64,000 bases of DNA from Lachnospiraceae bacterium (GTDB taxonomy: Bacteria; Bacillota; Clostridia; Lachnospirales; Lachnospiraceae), in contig FZRB01000017.1 of the NCBI GenBank assembly GCA_900199595.1, positions 1 to 64,000 of the forward strand. Direction: 5' to 3'. Shown one piece after another: positions 43,416-52,306 of the stretch (positions are counted from its first letter, which is position 1; every line of letters starts with the position of its first letter). The translations under genes were made by a program, and so were the position numbers. The notes beneath the pieces were generated by a model, which did no database searches, was not told the DNA's origin, and worked only from the letters and a program-made list of their open reading frames with translations.

Positions 43416-44084
43416 CTATGACAGATGTTCGATTCCGTCGTAGGTAAAGTTCATTCCTGTTATACCACCTGCGGATACAAGGCCGTCCAGCTGTACCTTT
43501 GCCTTGCAGAATGGACATTCATGTGAATTATAGGATGCATAGCCCTCAATATCCTTTAAGTGGAATATTGTATGAACATCATATCCCTGAACATTCTCGA
43601 TAGCTGAGAAGATAGCAGATATACCTGCAATGGAGCCACCGTAATACTTTATACACTCTATAGCCTGACCTGTGGTGTGACCTGTAGTAGCAGTAGCAAG
43701 AAGCAGAAGTACGTGTCTGTTTCTGATCATCGGAATAACGTCATCCTTGAAGGTGAGCTGGCCCACTGAGTTAACTTCAGGAGTTGTGATGTACATGGTA
43801 TTATGCTGATTCATGGACATGATTCCCGACTCGGTGAGTGCGTCAGCAAGATAAGCACCGATTACATTTGTTCCGTCTATGCATACGATAGTATCAACGA
43901 TGGTTGTTGCAAGATATTCCTGACTCATTGACTTAGCAACGGCCTTAGCCTCGTTAGCTCTGGCCTTAAGAGTTGTAAGATCAATGTAGTAATTGATATG
44001 TGAAGAAGTAGTTGCAAAATGTCCCTGAATAACCTTGAGATTGATAAGGTTATTATATGGAGAATTAATCTTGAAAGTCTGCAT
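43416..44084 (-). CDS. Orotate phosphoribosyltransferase-like PRTase
   Basis: From the ATG at 44084 (MQTFKINSPYNNL, 222 residues; GGGGG lies eight bases upstream) this protein matches a clostridial group annotated as orotate phosphoribosyltransferase. Blocks are IQGHFATTSSHINYYIDL, VDTIVCIDGTNVIGAYLADAL, HVLLLLATATTGHTTGQAIECI and YYGGSIAGISAIFS. The PRPP-binding loop is atypical (LLLATATTGHTTG instead of VEDVVTTG). A C-terminal CPFCKA cysteine pair may bind zinc. It is unlike PyrE in sequence and no pyrimidine gene is adjacent, so the substrate base remains open. Confidence 0.8.
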   Translation of the reverse strand: MQTFKINSPYNNLINLKVIQGHFATTSSHINYYIDLTTLKARANEAKAVAKSMSQEYLATTIVDTIVCIDGTNVIGAYLADALTESGIMSMNQHNTMYITTPEVNSVGQLTFKDDVIPMIRNRHVLLLLATATTGHTTGQAIECIKYYGGSIAGISAIFSAIENVQGYDVHTIFHLKDIEGYASYNSHECPFCKAKVQLDGLVSAGGITGMNFTYDGIEHLS

Positions 44085-44126
44085 TTTATAAACCCCCTTT
44101 AATAAACTTCTAATCCATATGTCATT

Positions 44127-44178
44127 GGGTATAAATACACCCACAAAAGATTATACTAACATTTTTGAATATTTACAA
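44127..44178 (-). promoter_or_regulatory. Promoter and start-site hairpin of the PRTase gene
   Basis: On the reverse strand TTGTAA (44178-44173), 17 bases and TATAAT (44155-44150). The predicted start near 44143 is immediately followed by GGGT-GTATTTAT-ACCC (44142-44127), a short palindrome that may be an operator or leader hairpin. The leader is about 60 bases long. Confidence 0.7.
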
Positions 44179-44236
44179 GAACCTACCGAATTCAAATATA
44201 CTAAAAAATGGTTTTTTGTTATATGGAAAAATAATA

Positions 44237-44265
44237 TAGCACTATCTATGGTTTGATGATAAAAT
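44237..44265 (+). promoter_or_regulatory. Shared promoter-like motif, copy 1
   Basis: TAGCAC (44237-44242), a 17-base spacer ending TTTGATGA, and TAAAAT (44260-44265), 58 bases before the AAA/nuclease gene. The hexamers and much of the spacer recur at 48676 and 58474 with the same spacing. Confidence 0.55.
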
Positions 44266-44322
44266 ATGGAAGGTGAATTACTATTCATATAATATGAGAT
44301 ATTCAATCTATGAAGGTGACTT

Positions 44323-46053
44323 ATGCAAAAAATAGGAATTGGGTATGAAAACTATAAAGAGTTTATTGATAAGAATATGTATTACATAGATAAAACGTTT
44401 CTTATTAGGGATATTGTGGAAAAGGGTGGCAAGGTAACACTTTTTACCCGTCCACGTCGTTTTGGAAAGACGCTTACTCTTTCCATGCTTAGAACCTTCT
44501 TTGAACTTGAGTATGATTCTGTTGGAAATGTTGTTGATAACAGAAGATATTTTGAATGTAAGAAGATTATGGATGCTGGTGACAAAATCTTATCCATGAT
44601 GGGACAATATCCGGTTATTAATCTTTCGCTAAAATCAGCAAAACAGGTCGATTTCAGAACTGCTTTTCTCAAGCTCCGAAGTGAGATAGTACATGAATTC
44701 AGAAGACACGATTATCTTAAGAATTCTTCGGTATTGAATGAAGAAGAAAGACAGGAATTTAAGAAATACTCAGCTTTTCTGGATGAACTTAAAATCGATA
44801 GTTCTGAAAAACTTCAATCAGAAGTGGGTAGGTTTGCAATAGCACTAAGGGATCTATCAGGTTATTTAAAAAAGCATCATGGTAATAATGTCATTATACT
44901 TCTTGATGAATATGATGTTCCTCTTGAGAATTCATATTATGCTGGGTTCTATGATGAAATGGTGGCATTTATCCGCTCACTTTTTGAATCTGCCCTTAAG
45001 ACAAATGATGCGCTTGAGTTTGCTGTTGTGACGGGATGCCTTAGAATAAGTAAAGAAAGTATCTTTACAGGTATGAATAATCTGAAGATTAATTCAATCA
45101 GAGATTATGGCTTTTCTGAAGGATTTGGATTTACACCAGAAGAGACTGAGAAGATGCTTGAAGATTATGGCATAGACGATAAAATAGAAGAGGTAAGAAA
45201 GTGGTATAACGGATATATATTCGGTGAAAAGGAGATATATAATCCATGGAGTGTCATAAGCTATGTTTATTCGAAGGTAATAGATAAAAGACAGTTCCCT
45301 GAACCATACTGGGCAAATACATCATCAAATCAGATAATAAAGGATATGGTTCTAAATGCTGATGAAACCATGAAGAGTGAACTTGATACTCTGATATCCG
45401 GTGGAACAATAGAAAAGAAAATACATGAGGATATAACCTATGGAGATATCCATGAATCAGAGGATAACCTTTGGAATTTCCTGTTCTTTACAGGCTATAT
45501 GAAAAAAGTGTCTGAAAGACTTGAAGGCGAAGATGTATATATAACTATGAGTATCCCTAATGTGGAGATAAGGAGTATATACAAAAATCAGATTAGAGGC
45601 TGGTTTGATAAAATTGTAAAAGCATCAGATCACTCAGTATTGTATAAAGCTATTTTGTCAGGAGATACTGAAGCAATGGCAGACTATTTAAGTGGTCTGC
45701 TTGAAAAAAGTATCAGTTATTTCGATAGTGAAGAAAGCTTTTATCATGGATTCTTCCTATCTCTTCTTTATGGAGTTCCGTCATATTCGGTAAGATCAAA
45801 CCGTGAAGAGGGGAATGGAAGAACTGATATAGTTTTGTATCCTAACAAACCAAAAGATTCGGCCATTATTTTTGAGCTTAAGGTCAGGAAGAAATTCAAT
45901 GAGATGAAGGATGGTCTAGAAGAAGCTTTTAAACAGATACATGACCAAAAGTATGCAGAAGGTGTACTGGACGACGGATATGCAGGAGCTAAATCTTATG
46001 GAATCTGCTTTTGCAAGAAGAGCTGTATAGTAGGAGAATATCCAGGAGAATAA
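44323..46053 (+). CDS. AAA-ATPase-like/PD-(D/E)XK nuclease-like protein
   Basis: This 576-residue protein begins with the AAA-ATPase-like pattern (PF09820 type): YENYKEFIDKNMYYIDKT, the P-loop region TRPRRFGKTLTLSML (about 46-60) and VIILLDEYDVPLENSYYAGFY (Walker B, about 192-212). The C-terminal part carries a PD-(D/E)XK-like site (YHGFFLSLLYG, then GRTDIVLYP and IIFELKV, about 485-532). This family is abundant in Bacteroidetes and Lachnospiraceae, often in many copies, and its function is not established. GAAGGTGA precedes the ATG. It appears monocistronic. Confidence 0.9.
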   Translation: MQKIGIGYENYKEFIDKNMYYIDKTFLIRDIVEKGGKVTLFTRPRRFGKTLTLSMLRTFFELEYDSVGNVVDNRRYFECKKIMDAGDKILSMMGQYPVINLSLKSAKQVDFRTAFLKLRSEIVHEFRRHDYLKNSSVLNEEERQEFKKYSAFLDELKIDSSEKLQSEVGRFAIALRDLSGYLKKHHGNNVIILLDEYDVPLENSYYAGFYDEMVAFIRSLFESALKTNDALEFAVVTGCLRISKESIFTGMNNLKINSIRDYGFSEGFGFTPEETEKMLEDYGIDDKIEEVRKWYNGYIFGEKEIYNPWSVISYVYSKVIDKRQFPEPYWANTSSNQIIKDMVLNADETMKSELDTLISGGTIEKKIHEDITYGDIHESEDNLWNFLFFTGYMKKVSERLEGEDVYITMSIPNVEIRSIYKNQIRGWFDKIVKASDHSVLYKAILSGDTEAMADYLSGLLEKSISYFDSEESFYHGFFLSLLYGVPSYSVRSNREEGNGRTDIVLYPNKPKDSAIIFELKVRKKFNEMKDGLEEAFKQIHDQKYAEGVLDDGYAGAKSYGICFCKKSCIVGEYPGE

Positions 46054-46126
46054 AAGCAATACCGCTATATTATATTTTTGTTCTTTTATTTTTGAAACTT
46101 ATTTTATGAGAAGAGAGGGTAAAAAA

Positions 46127-48637
46127 ATGACAAAAAGAAATTGTGCTATTATGAAATTTGCTATTTTATTAATTATCATTATAGTTATGGGATTAATGCA
46201 TAGCGTATCAGCAAGAGCGGATGGTGATGACGGGTATTCTGTAACATTCAAAACAGAATATAGCCATTTTTTGGTTGATGGGCAGTTAACAGATACAAAT
46301 ACATGTAAATGCTATGATGAAGAGCTTCCATATTTTGGCTTATATGGATTTAAACATAGTTGCGTTTCGAATGGAAAGTATTGGTATTTTAAGAGTGATT
46401 TTGGGGTAACTTCTGGCGGTTTACAAGACGGGGCAACAAATGGAATGGTTTTTGTTGGATGGAAAATCAGGGGCGGAGATGAAACGATTTATAAATATGA
46501 AGACGAGATATTTAAACTTGAGATAAATGAAGATATTATTTTAGATGCTGTATGGGAAAAAGCGTGTAACGTTACTATGCATACAGATGTTTGCGGTTAT
46601 AAACATCAAGGTAAAAACTATAGAACTCTTTTAAGAGTTTTTCCTGAGGGAAAATATAAGGTTAATGCTTATTCCTTTGTTGAAGAATATACAGATGAAT
46701 ATGATGAAGATCCGGAATATAATGATACTCTGAATTATTCACATGATCAGCTTCCTGAAACATATGGAAAATACATTTTTAAGGGATATAAAATTGAGGG
46801 TGAAGGAGATACTATATATAAGCCTGGAGATATAATAGATTTAGACAAAGATATAACACTGATAGCTGTATGGGATGAAGGTGTTATAGTTACAATAGAT
46901 ACTGAAGGAGAAGGCTGGTTTGGGCGTACATTTAATGGTGTTGGAATTACTAAACGTACAGGCTTATTTAAGAAAAACTCAAGATGGTTTTTTCCTAATG
47001 ATGGTGAATATGATTATGGATTAGAATATGATTATTATGCTGATGATAATGATTACGATAATGATTACGATTATGATTACGATAATGATAAATTTGATTA
47101 TGTGTTGCCTGAAGAAGCAGATCCTGAAGATGATGGAATATATCAAGCCCATGCGCTGCCTAGAAGATATGATGGATATATATTAACAGGCTTCAAAGTA
47201 AAGGGATCCTCTGATGAAATATATAGAACAAGCTATTTATTGACAGATGAGGATGTAACATTTGTACCTGTATGGGAGAAGGGATCACTGATAACATACG
47301 ATGCAAATGGAGGCAGGTTTAAGGACTATATACCTTGTTTCGGTGAGACAGAGACAGAAAAACATCAGTCAACACATAAAAAAAGGGATTATTATCTTAG
47401 TGAAGGTCCTGATCCGAGAGTTAATGAATATGCATTTGAGACTATTTTATATGGAAGTGATGACCTCGAAAAAGAAGGACAGGTATTTTATGGTTGGAGA
47501 AAAAAGGGTTCAGATAGTGATACATTATATGAAAGGTCATTTTATGTAGAGGGTGATACTACCTTTGAAGCTGTCTGGGGTGAACAGGCGACGCTTTATT
47601 TTGATCCTAATGGTGGAGAATGGTCATATGATGATGAAGAGGATTATATAAATGAAAATGGCCTCCATACAGAATTTATTCCTAAAGGAAAGGAAGTTGA
47701 TTTTCCTTTACCACGTTATTCCCCGCATAAAGATGGTTATATTTTTGAAGGCTGGAGACGGGTTGATGATAACAGTGAATATACGAGCTATTATGATAGT
47801 ATTGAATCAGATAAGGATCTGACTTTTAAAGCTATCTGGGCTGAAACCTGTACTATTACAATGGATTTCAACGGTGGATATTATGATTATCATGGATTTG
47901 ACGGGGATGATCATTATGATTGCTTTATATATGGTCCTGATGAATACAGTGATGATATAGGTTATTATAAGCCTAAAAGATACTATACTATTGATATGAT
48001 GACATCGAAAGGATATTTGCTTAATACTGAAACTATAAGCTATAGGATTTATGTTGAAGATAAATATTATATAAAGGGATGGAGTACAAGTAAAAACGGA
48101 GAACCTAAATGGGAGTTTACTCCAAATGGGGATATGACATTATATGCTATCTGGGCAGATTTGAAAACTGGTGAAATAGTAAATCTTGGAGGTTCAGAAT
48201 CTGCTGCGACTCCTACTCCTTCAAAAGCACCTGTTTCAACGCCTACAGTTAATCCTACTTCTATACCAACAACACCGGGGTTTACGCCAACATTAGCTCC
48301 GACAGTGAAACCGACAGTAAAACCAACAACATATCCAGCAACATCAACTGTAAAACCAACACCCGTACAGGATTCAGCGGATAAAAACAAGACTACATTC
48401 AGTATAAAAAATAAGGCGGTAGTTAAGCAATCAGCTAAAATAAAGATTAAAGATAAAGATAAAATCAAGAAGATTACCCTTAACGGAAAGAGTATTAAGA
48501 TTAAGAAGAACAAAAAGACTATTACCATTAAGCTTAAATCCAGTAAAAAACTTCTTAAAGGAAAAGGTAAATGGAATAAGTTAGTTGTTACTGATGCCAA
48601 GGGTAATAAGAAAACAATCAAGTTTAAGACAAAATAA
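46127..48637 (+). CDS. Secreted InlB-repeat protein with Pro/Thr linker
   Basis: From the ATG at 46127 (MTKRNCAIMKFAILLII, 836 residues; AGAGAGGG lies eight bases upstream) the protein has a signal peptide (cleavage near SARADG, about residue 32). At least six Listeria-Bacteroides (InlB B-type) repeats follow, each ending in a pattern like TYKPGDIIDLDKDITLIAVWD or DMTLYAIWAD. A Tyr/Asp-rich insert lies at about 305-325, a Pro/Thr-rich spacer at about 690-765, and a Lys-rich C-terminal domain (about 766-836) may bind the wall. There is no LPXTG motif. It is probably a surface adhesin-like or structural protein; binding partner unknown. Base composition is more AT-rich than its neighbours. Confidence 0.82.
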   Translation: MTKRNCAIMKFAILLIIIIVMGLMHSVSARADGDDGYSVTFKTEYSHFLVDGQLTDTNTCKCYDEELPYFGLYGFKHSCVSNGKYWYFKSDFGVTSGGLQDGATNGMVFVGWKIRGGDETIYKYEDEIFKLEINEDIILDAVWEKACNVTMHTDVCGYKHQGKNYRTLLRVFPEGKYKVNAYSFVEEYTDEYDEDPEYNDTLNYSHDQLPETYGKYIFKGYKIEGEGDTIYKPGDIIDLDKDITLIAVWDEGVIVTIDTEGEGWFGRTFNGVGITKRTGLFKKNSRWFFPNDGEYDYGLEYDYYADDNDYDNDYDYDYDNDKFDYVLPEEADPEDDGIYQAHALPRRYDGYILTGFKVKGSSDEIYRTSYLLTDEDVTFVPVWEKGSLITYDANGGRFKDYIPCFGETETEKHQSTHKKRDYYLSEGPDPRVNEYAFETILYGSDDLEKEGQVFYGWRKKGSDSDTLYERSFYVEGDTTFEAVWGEQATLYFDPNGGEWSYDDEEDYINENGLHTEFIPKGKEVDFPLPRYSPHKDGYIFEGWRRVDDNSEYTSYYDSIESDKDLTFKAIWAETCTITMDFNGGYYDYHGFDGDDHYDCFIYGPDEYSDDIGYYKPKRYYTIDMMTSKGYLLNTETISYRIYVEDKYYIKGWSTSKNGEPKWEFTPNGDMTLYAIWADLKTGEIVNLGGSESAATPTPSKAPVSTPTVNPTSIPTTPGFTPTLAPTVKPTVKPTTYPATSTVKPTPVQDSADKNKTTFSIKNKAVVKQSAKIKIKDKDKIKKITLNGKSIKIKKNKKTITIKLKSSKKLLKGKGKWNKLVVTDAKGNKKTIKFKTK
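47040..47097 (+). repeat. GATTA(C/T)GATAAT-type repeats coding Asp/Tyr/Asn tract
   Basis: Short in-frame units of GATAATGATTAC/GATTATGATTAC encode a run of Asp, Asn and Tyr in the InlB-repeat protein. Such a tract may bind Ca2+ and may change length by slippage. Confidence 0.8.
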
Positions 48638-48675
48638 ACTACTGATTTACTGAAGTGGTTTTATAGAAATTAGTA

Positions 48676-48704
48676 TAGCACTGTCCATGTTTTGATGATA
48701 AAAT
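48676..48704 (+). promoter_or_regulatory. Shared promoter-like motif, copy 2 (addB)
   Basis: TAGCAC (48676-48681), a 17-base spacer ending TTTTGATGA, and TAAAAT (48699-48704). The predicted start near 48711 falls in the loop of the terminator hairpin at 48679-48744, so a transcript starting here would not form it. Confidence 0.55.
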
Positions 48705-48744
48705 GACATAAGTGTCAAAAATCAAAATATGGATAGTGTTTTTT
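48679..48744 (+). terminator. Long terminator hairpin upstream of addB
   Basis: An 18-base arm (48679-48696) pairs with 48721-48738 (16 of 18 positions), enclosing a second stem TGACA/TGTCA (48704-48708 with 48713-48717), and is followed by six T. It ends the InlB-repeat gene's transcript. Confidence 0.8.
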
Positions 48745-48769
48745 GTTAAGGAAAAGGATAAACAGTGGT

Positions 48770-51700
48770 ATGAAAAGTGGAGATTTCAAAGTTCTGGCCG
48801 GTTCTTCCATGTCCGGCAAAACTTATAAGCTCTGCAGGGATGTGCTTGAGGGGGCTTATAAGAATCCAGGACAAAATTATATAATTGTTGTTCCTGACCA
48901 GATGGGAAATGCGTACGAGAAGAAACTGATCGAGATGAACAGAAAATTGTATGATCGTCCCGGATTCATGAATATTGATGTGATCGGTTTCAGCCGTCTG
49001 GCCTTCAGGATATTTGAAGATATGAGCGTGCCTGTTACTTCTGTACTTGAGGAGTATGAAAAGAGCATGCTTATTCGCGTTGTTCTGGGAAAAAAATCCG
49101 ATGAGCTTCTGGTATACAGAAGCAGCATAGACAGAAGCGGTTTTGTTCAGGAACTAAAGTCTCTTGTATCTGAGTTTATTCAATATGATATTAAACCGGA
49201 GGATATAGATAAGCTGACTGAAGTTGAGACCAGTAACAGGATGAATCCTGCCCTCTTGGCAAAGCTTAAGGATATAAAGCTTATTTACAGCAAATTCCTG
49301 GAGCTTCTTTCAGAGAGAAATACTGGACTTTCTGAAGAAAGACTTAAGCTTCTTGCAAGGCTTCTGAGTAGTAATGAAGTGTGTTCGATAACCGATGAAA
49401 CAGTCTTTGTTTTTGATGAGTTCAGAGGATATACACCTGATCAGCTTAAAGTGATAGGGGCTCTTTCCAAAAGAGCTAAGGAAATGGTTTTCAGCCTTGT
49501 AATAGAATCTGACATTATTAGAAAAAATATAAATCTTAAGAATCATGACCTGTTCTATCAGAGTCAGAATACCTTAAGACAGCTTCAGGAGTCGATGGGA
49601 GTAAAACCTCAGATCATATACTGCGAAGGCGGACCCAAACGACCTGACAGCCTTAATCATCTGGAAAAAAATATGCTCCGTTTCCCAGTTAAAGAATACA
49701 AGGGTGAAGAGGATATCAATTCAGAGGATGCTTCACTCCAGATAAACTATGCCCTGGATATGGAAAATGAAATCAGAATCATAGCTGAGGATATCCTGGG
49801 ATTTGTAAAGAAGGGCTATAGATATAAGGATATTGCCGTTGTTTCAGGAGATATCGAAAGCTTTGATGATCTGGCAGGAGGAATATTTGAAGAGTATGGT
49901 ATACCATACTTTGCTGACTATAACAGAAAGCTGAAAAAGAATCCATTTACTCAGGCTCTGGTGAAGGTTCTGGATATAGTGGACAGAGACTTTGATTATG
50001 CGGGAGTATTCGGTCTCATAAAGACGGGAGTTCTGGATATAGACGAGTATGCTGCTGATAATCTGGAGAATTACGTGCTCAGAACCGGAATAAGAGGCAG
50101 TAAGCTCTGGAATCAGGAAATCATATATAAGGGAAAGAATCAGAGCGATGATGTGCTGGCAAAGTATGAGGGTATGAACTCAGTCAGAAAAACCGTTATC
50201 GATATCCTGAAGCCCTTTGAAGGACTAAAGTCTAAGGAGCATAAGGTAAAGGAATATATAACTGCCATAAGAACCTTCATGGAGCATTGCCATTTTGAGG
50301 AGAAGCTTGAGGCTTCGTCTGATTTTGTTGAAAAATGCGGTATATACGGTGATGCAAAGGCTATGAGAAGTCTTTGGGGTGTACTCAACAGGCTGCTGGA
50401 TGAAACTGAAGATTTTCTTGGTGATACAGCTATGAATATCCATGATTTCAGTGAGATAATCCAGTCAGGAATAAATGAGATCTCCATAGGTGTTATTCCA
50501 CCTACACTTGACAGTGTGATGATCATGGATATGACCAGATCAAGGATACTGGAAACAAAGGTGCTGTTCTTTGCAAATATGACAGATGCAGTAGTACCGC
50601 CTCCATCGTCTTCCGGAGGACTGATCTCCGAAAAGGATAAGCTGGTTATAGACAGTATATTTGAAGAAACTCAGTCTGAAAAACGTCTTTCAGATCACGG
50701 AGTTGAGAAGAAGGTTAAAGACCTTTTTATAATCTATCAGCTTATGTCCAAGCCGACAGATTATCTCAGACTCAGCTGTCCTACTAAGGATATGGATGGA
50801 ACCGCAACTCCGCCTTCGTATATCATAGGAAGAATACTCAGACTCTTTCCGGGAATGGAACTAAAACATAAAAAAATAACTCCTCTTTCAGGAACAGTGA
50901 AATCTGACAGACTGGATTATATCTTCGGATTAAGAGAAATTCTGGAAGAACTTCATGATAATGAAAATGATGAACTGTCTTCTGAAAGCAGTGATAAGCT
51001 TAAAGAACTTGCAGTTTACGACAGGTACAGTGAAGGAATTACTGATGATATAAAGAAGGGACTTGATTTTTCGAATACTGCCGGAAATATAGATCCGGAT
51101 ACCATGAAGAATCTTACCCTGAAACTTTCCGTTTCTAAAATGGAAACCTATATGTCCTGTCCTTATTCATATTTTATGCAGTATGTTCTGGGACTTCAGG
51201 ACAGACCTGAAAAGAAGCTTGAATATTTTGATGTGGGAAATATAATCCACAAAGCTTTGGAAAGAACTGTAAGTGCCGTAATAAAGGAACATGATAATAA
51301 CTGGAAGAGCATAAGTGATGAACAGCTTAAATCTCTGATGGCTGGATTTTTTGACGAAGCCTGGAAGGAATACAGAAGTAACGAGGTTAGTGATGATTTA
51401 AATGGAAAAACTGTTGCAGTTGCCGATAATCTCAAAATTCTTTCAGACAGAACCATACTTACTCTGAGAGATCACATAATAAAAGGAAAACTTCTTCCAC
51501 AGTATACTGAGCAGCAGTTTTCGGTACAGTTTGATGCCCAGAGACCTGATGGTGAGAAGGTGCCAATAACCATTCTTGGAATCATTGACAGGATAGATAC
51601 GAAGAGTGAAAACGGAAAAACCTATATAAGAATTATTGATTATAAAACAGGCTCCCAGAGCTTTGATCCGCAGCGGATCAGAGAGGGTACGCAGCTTCAG

Positions 51701-52306
51701 CTTTCTCTTTATACACATATCATAAAAGGGATACTGTCTGATAAACTGAAAGACAGTGAGATCATTCCGGTTGGTATGTACTATTATCATGTAGCTAATC
51801 CTGTGGTTGATGCACCGACTGATTCTACACTTCAGAAAAAGTATAAAGGCGATGAGATTAAGGCTGAAAATGATGAAATGGCAAAACAGCTTAAGCTTAG
51901 CGGAGTTTCAGAAGCAGATCCCAAAACGCTTCTTAACCTGCATGAAGCAGATCTTGTAAGTGAGGATTCGGGACAGATATTAAGGGACAGTACGATTGTT
52001 CCTGTTGGGGTGACCAAGGATGGTACTTATAAGGTTGGCGCTGTAGTTGCAGATAAGGAGAGCTTTGACGCGATAGGACAGTACAGTATGAAGAAGATGA
52101 AGGAGGGTACTGATAAGATACTTGCCGGAGTTTTTGATAAGAGTCCTATAAGGTTCAGCGGTCAGCAGGAAAATGCGTGTGCTTACTGCGACTATAAACC
52201 TGTATGCAGATTCGGTAAAAATGCAGGTCAGGAAAGAAAAATACCAAAGGCGGCAGGTACTGTCAGAGATCAGATAAGGGAGCTAAAAGATGCCACAGTG
52301 GAATAA
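48770..52306 (+). CDS. addB: ATP-dependent helicase/nuclease subunit B
   Basis: The start at 48770 (MKSGDFKVLAGSSMSG, 1,178 residues) is preceded by AAAAGGA; an upstream TTG at 48743 lies in the terminator tail. The N-terminal Walker A is GSSMSGKTYK (about 11-20). The C-terminal RecB-type nuclease carries IIDYKTG (about residue 955) and a complete iron-sulfur ligand set: one Cys in SCPYSYF (about 796) and C-x2-C-x5-C in CAYCDYKPVC (about 1137-1146). With AddA it forms the double-strand-break resection enzyme that recognises Chi. The stop overlaps the addA start by 17 bases. Confidence 0.96.
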   Translation: MKSGDFKVLAGSSMSGKTYKLCRDVLEGAYKNPGQNYIIVVPDQMGNAYEKKLIEMNRKLYDRPGFMNIDVIGFSRLAFRIFEDMSVPVTSVLEEYEKSMLIRVVLGKKSDELLVYRSSIDRSGFVQELKSLVSEFIQYDIKPEDIDKLTEVETSNRMNPALLAKLKDIKLIYSKFLELLSERNTGLSEERLKLLARLLSSNEVCSITDETVFVFDEFRGYTPDQLKVIGALSKRAKEMVFSLVIESDIIRKNINLKNHDLFYQSQNTLRQLQESMGVKPQIIYCEGGPKRPDSLNHLEKNMLRFPVKEYKGEEDINSEDASLQINYALDMENEIRIIAEDILGFVKKGYRYKDIAVVSGDIESFDDLAGGIFEEYGIPYFADYNRKLKKNPFTQALVKVLDIVDRDFDYAGVFGLIKTGVLDIDEYAADNLENYVLRTGIRGSKLWNQEIIYKGKNQSDDVLAKYEGMNSVRKTVIDILKPFEGLKSKEHKVKEYITAIRTFMEHCHFEEKLEASSDFVEKCGIYGDAKAMRSLWGVLNRLLDETEDFLGDTAMNIHDFSEIIQSGINEISIGVIPPTLDSVMIMDMTRSRILETKVLFFANMTDAVVPPPSSSGGLISEKDKLVIDSIFEETQSEKRLSDHGVEKKVKDLFIIYQLMSKPTDYLRLSCPTKDMDGTATPPSYIIGRILRLFPGMELKHKKITPLSGTVKSDRLDYIFGLREILEELHDNENDELSSESSDKLKELAVYDRYSEGITDDIKKGLDFSNTAGNIDPDTMKNLTLKLSVSKMETYMSCPYSYFMQYVLGLQDRPEKKLEYFDVGNIIHKALERTVSAVIKEHDNNWKSISDEQLKSLMAGFFDEAWKEYRSNEVSDDLNGKTVAVADNLKILSDRTILTLRDHIIKGKLLPQYTEQQFSVQFDAQRPDGEKVPITILGIIDRIDTKSENGKTYIRIIDYKTGSQSFDPQRIREGTQLQLSLYTHIIKGILSDKLKDSEIIPVGMYYYHVANPVVDAPTDSTLQKKYKGDEIKAENDEMAKQLKLSGVSEADPKTLLNLHEADLVSEDSGQILRDSTIVPVGVTKDGTYKVGAVVADKESFDAIGQYSMKKMKEGTDKILAGVFDKSPIRFSGQQENACAYCDYKPVCRFGKNAGQERKIPKAAGTVRDQIRELKDATVE

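Noticed and set aside
48743-48769. TTG start for addB at 48743
   Set aside because: It lies in the T tract of the terminator; ATG 48770 fits the known AddB N-terminus.
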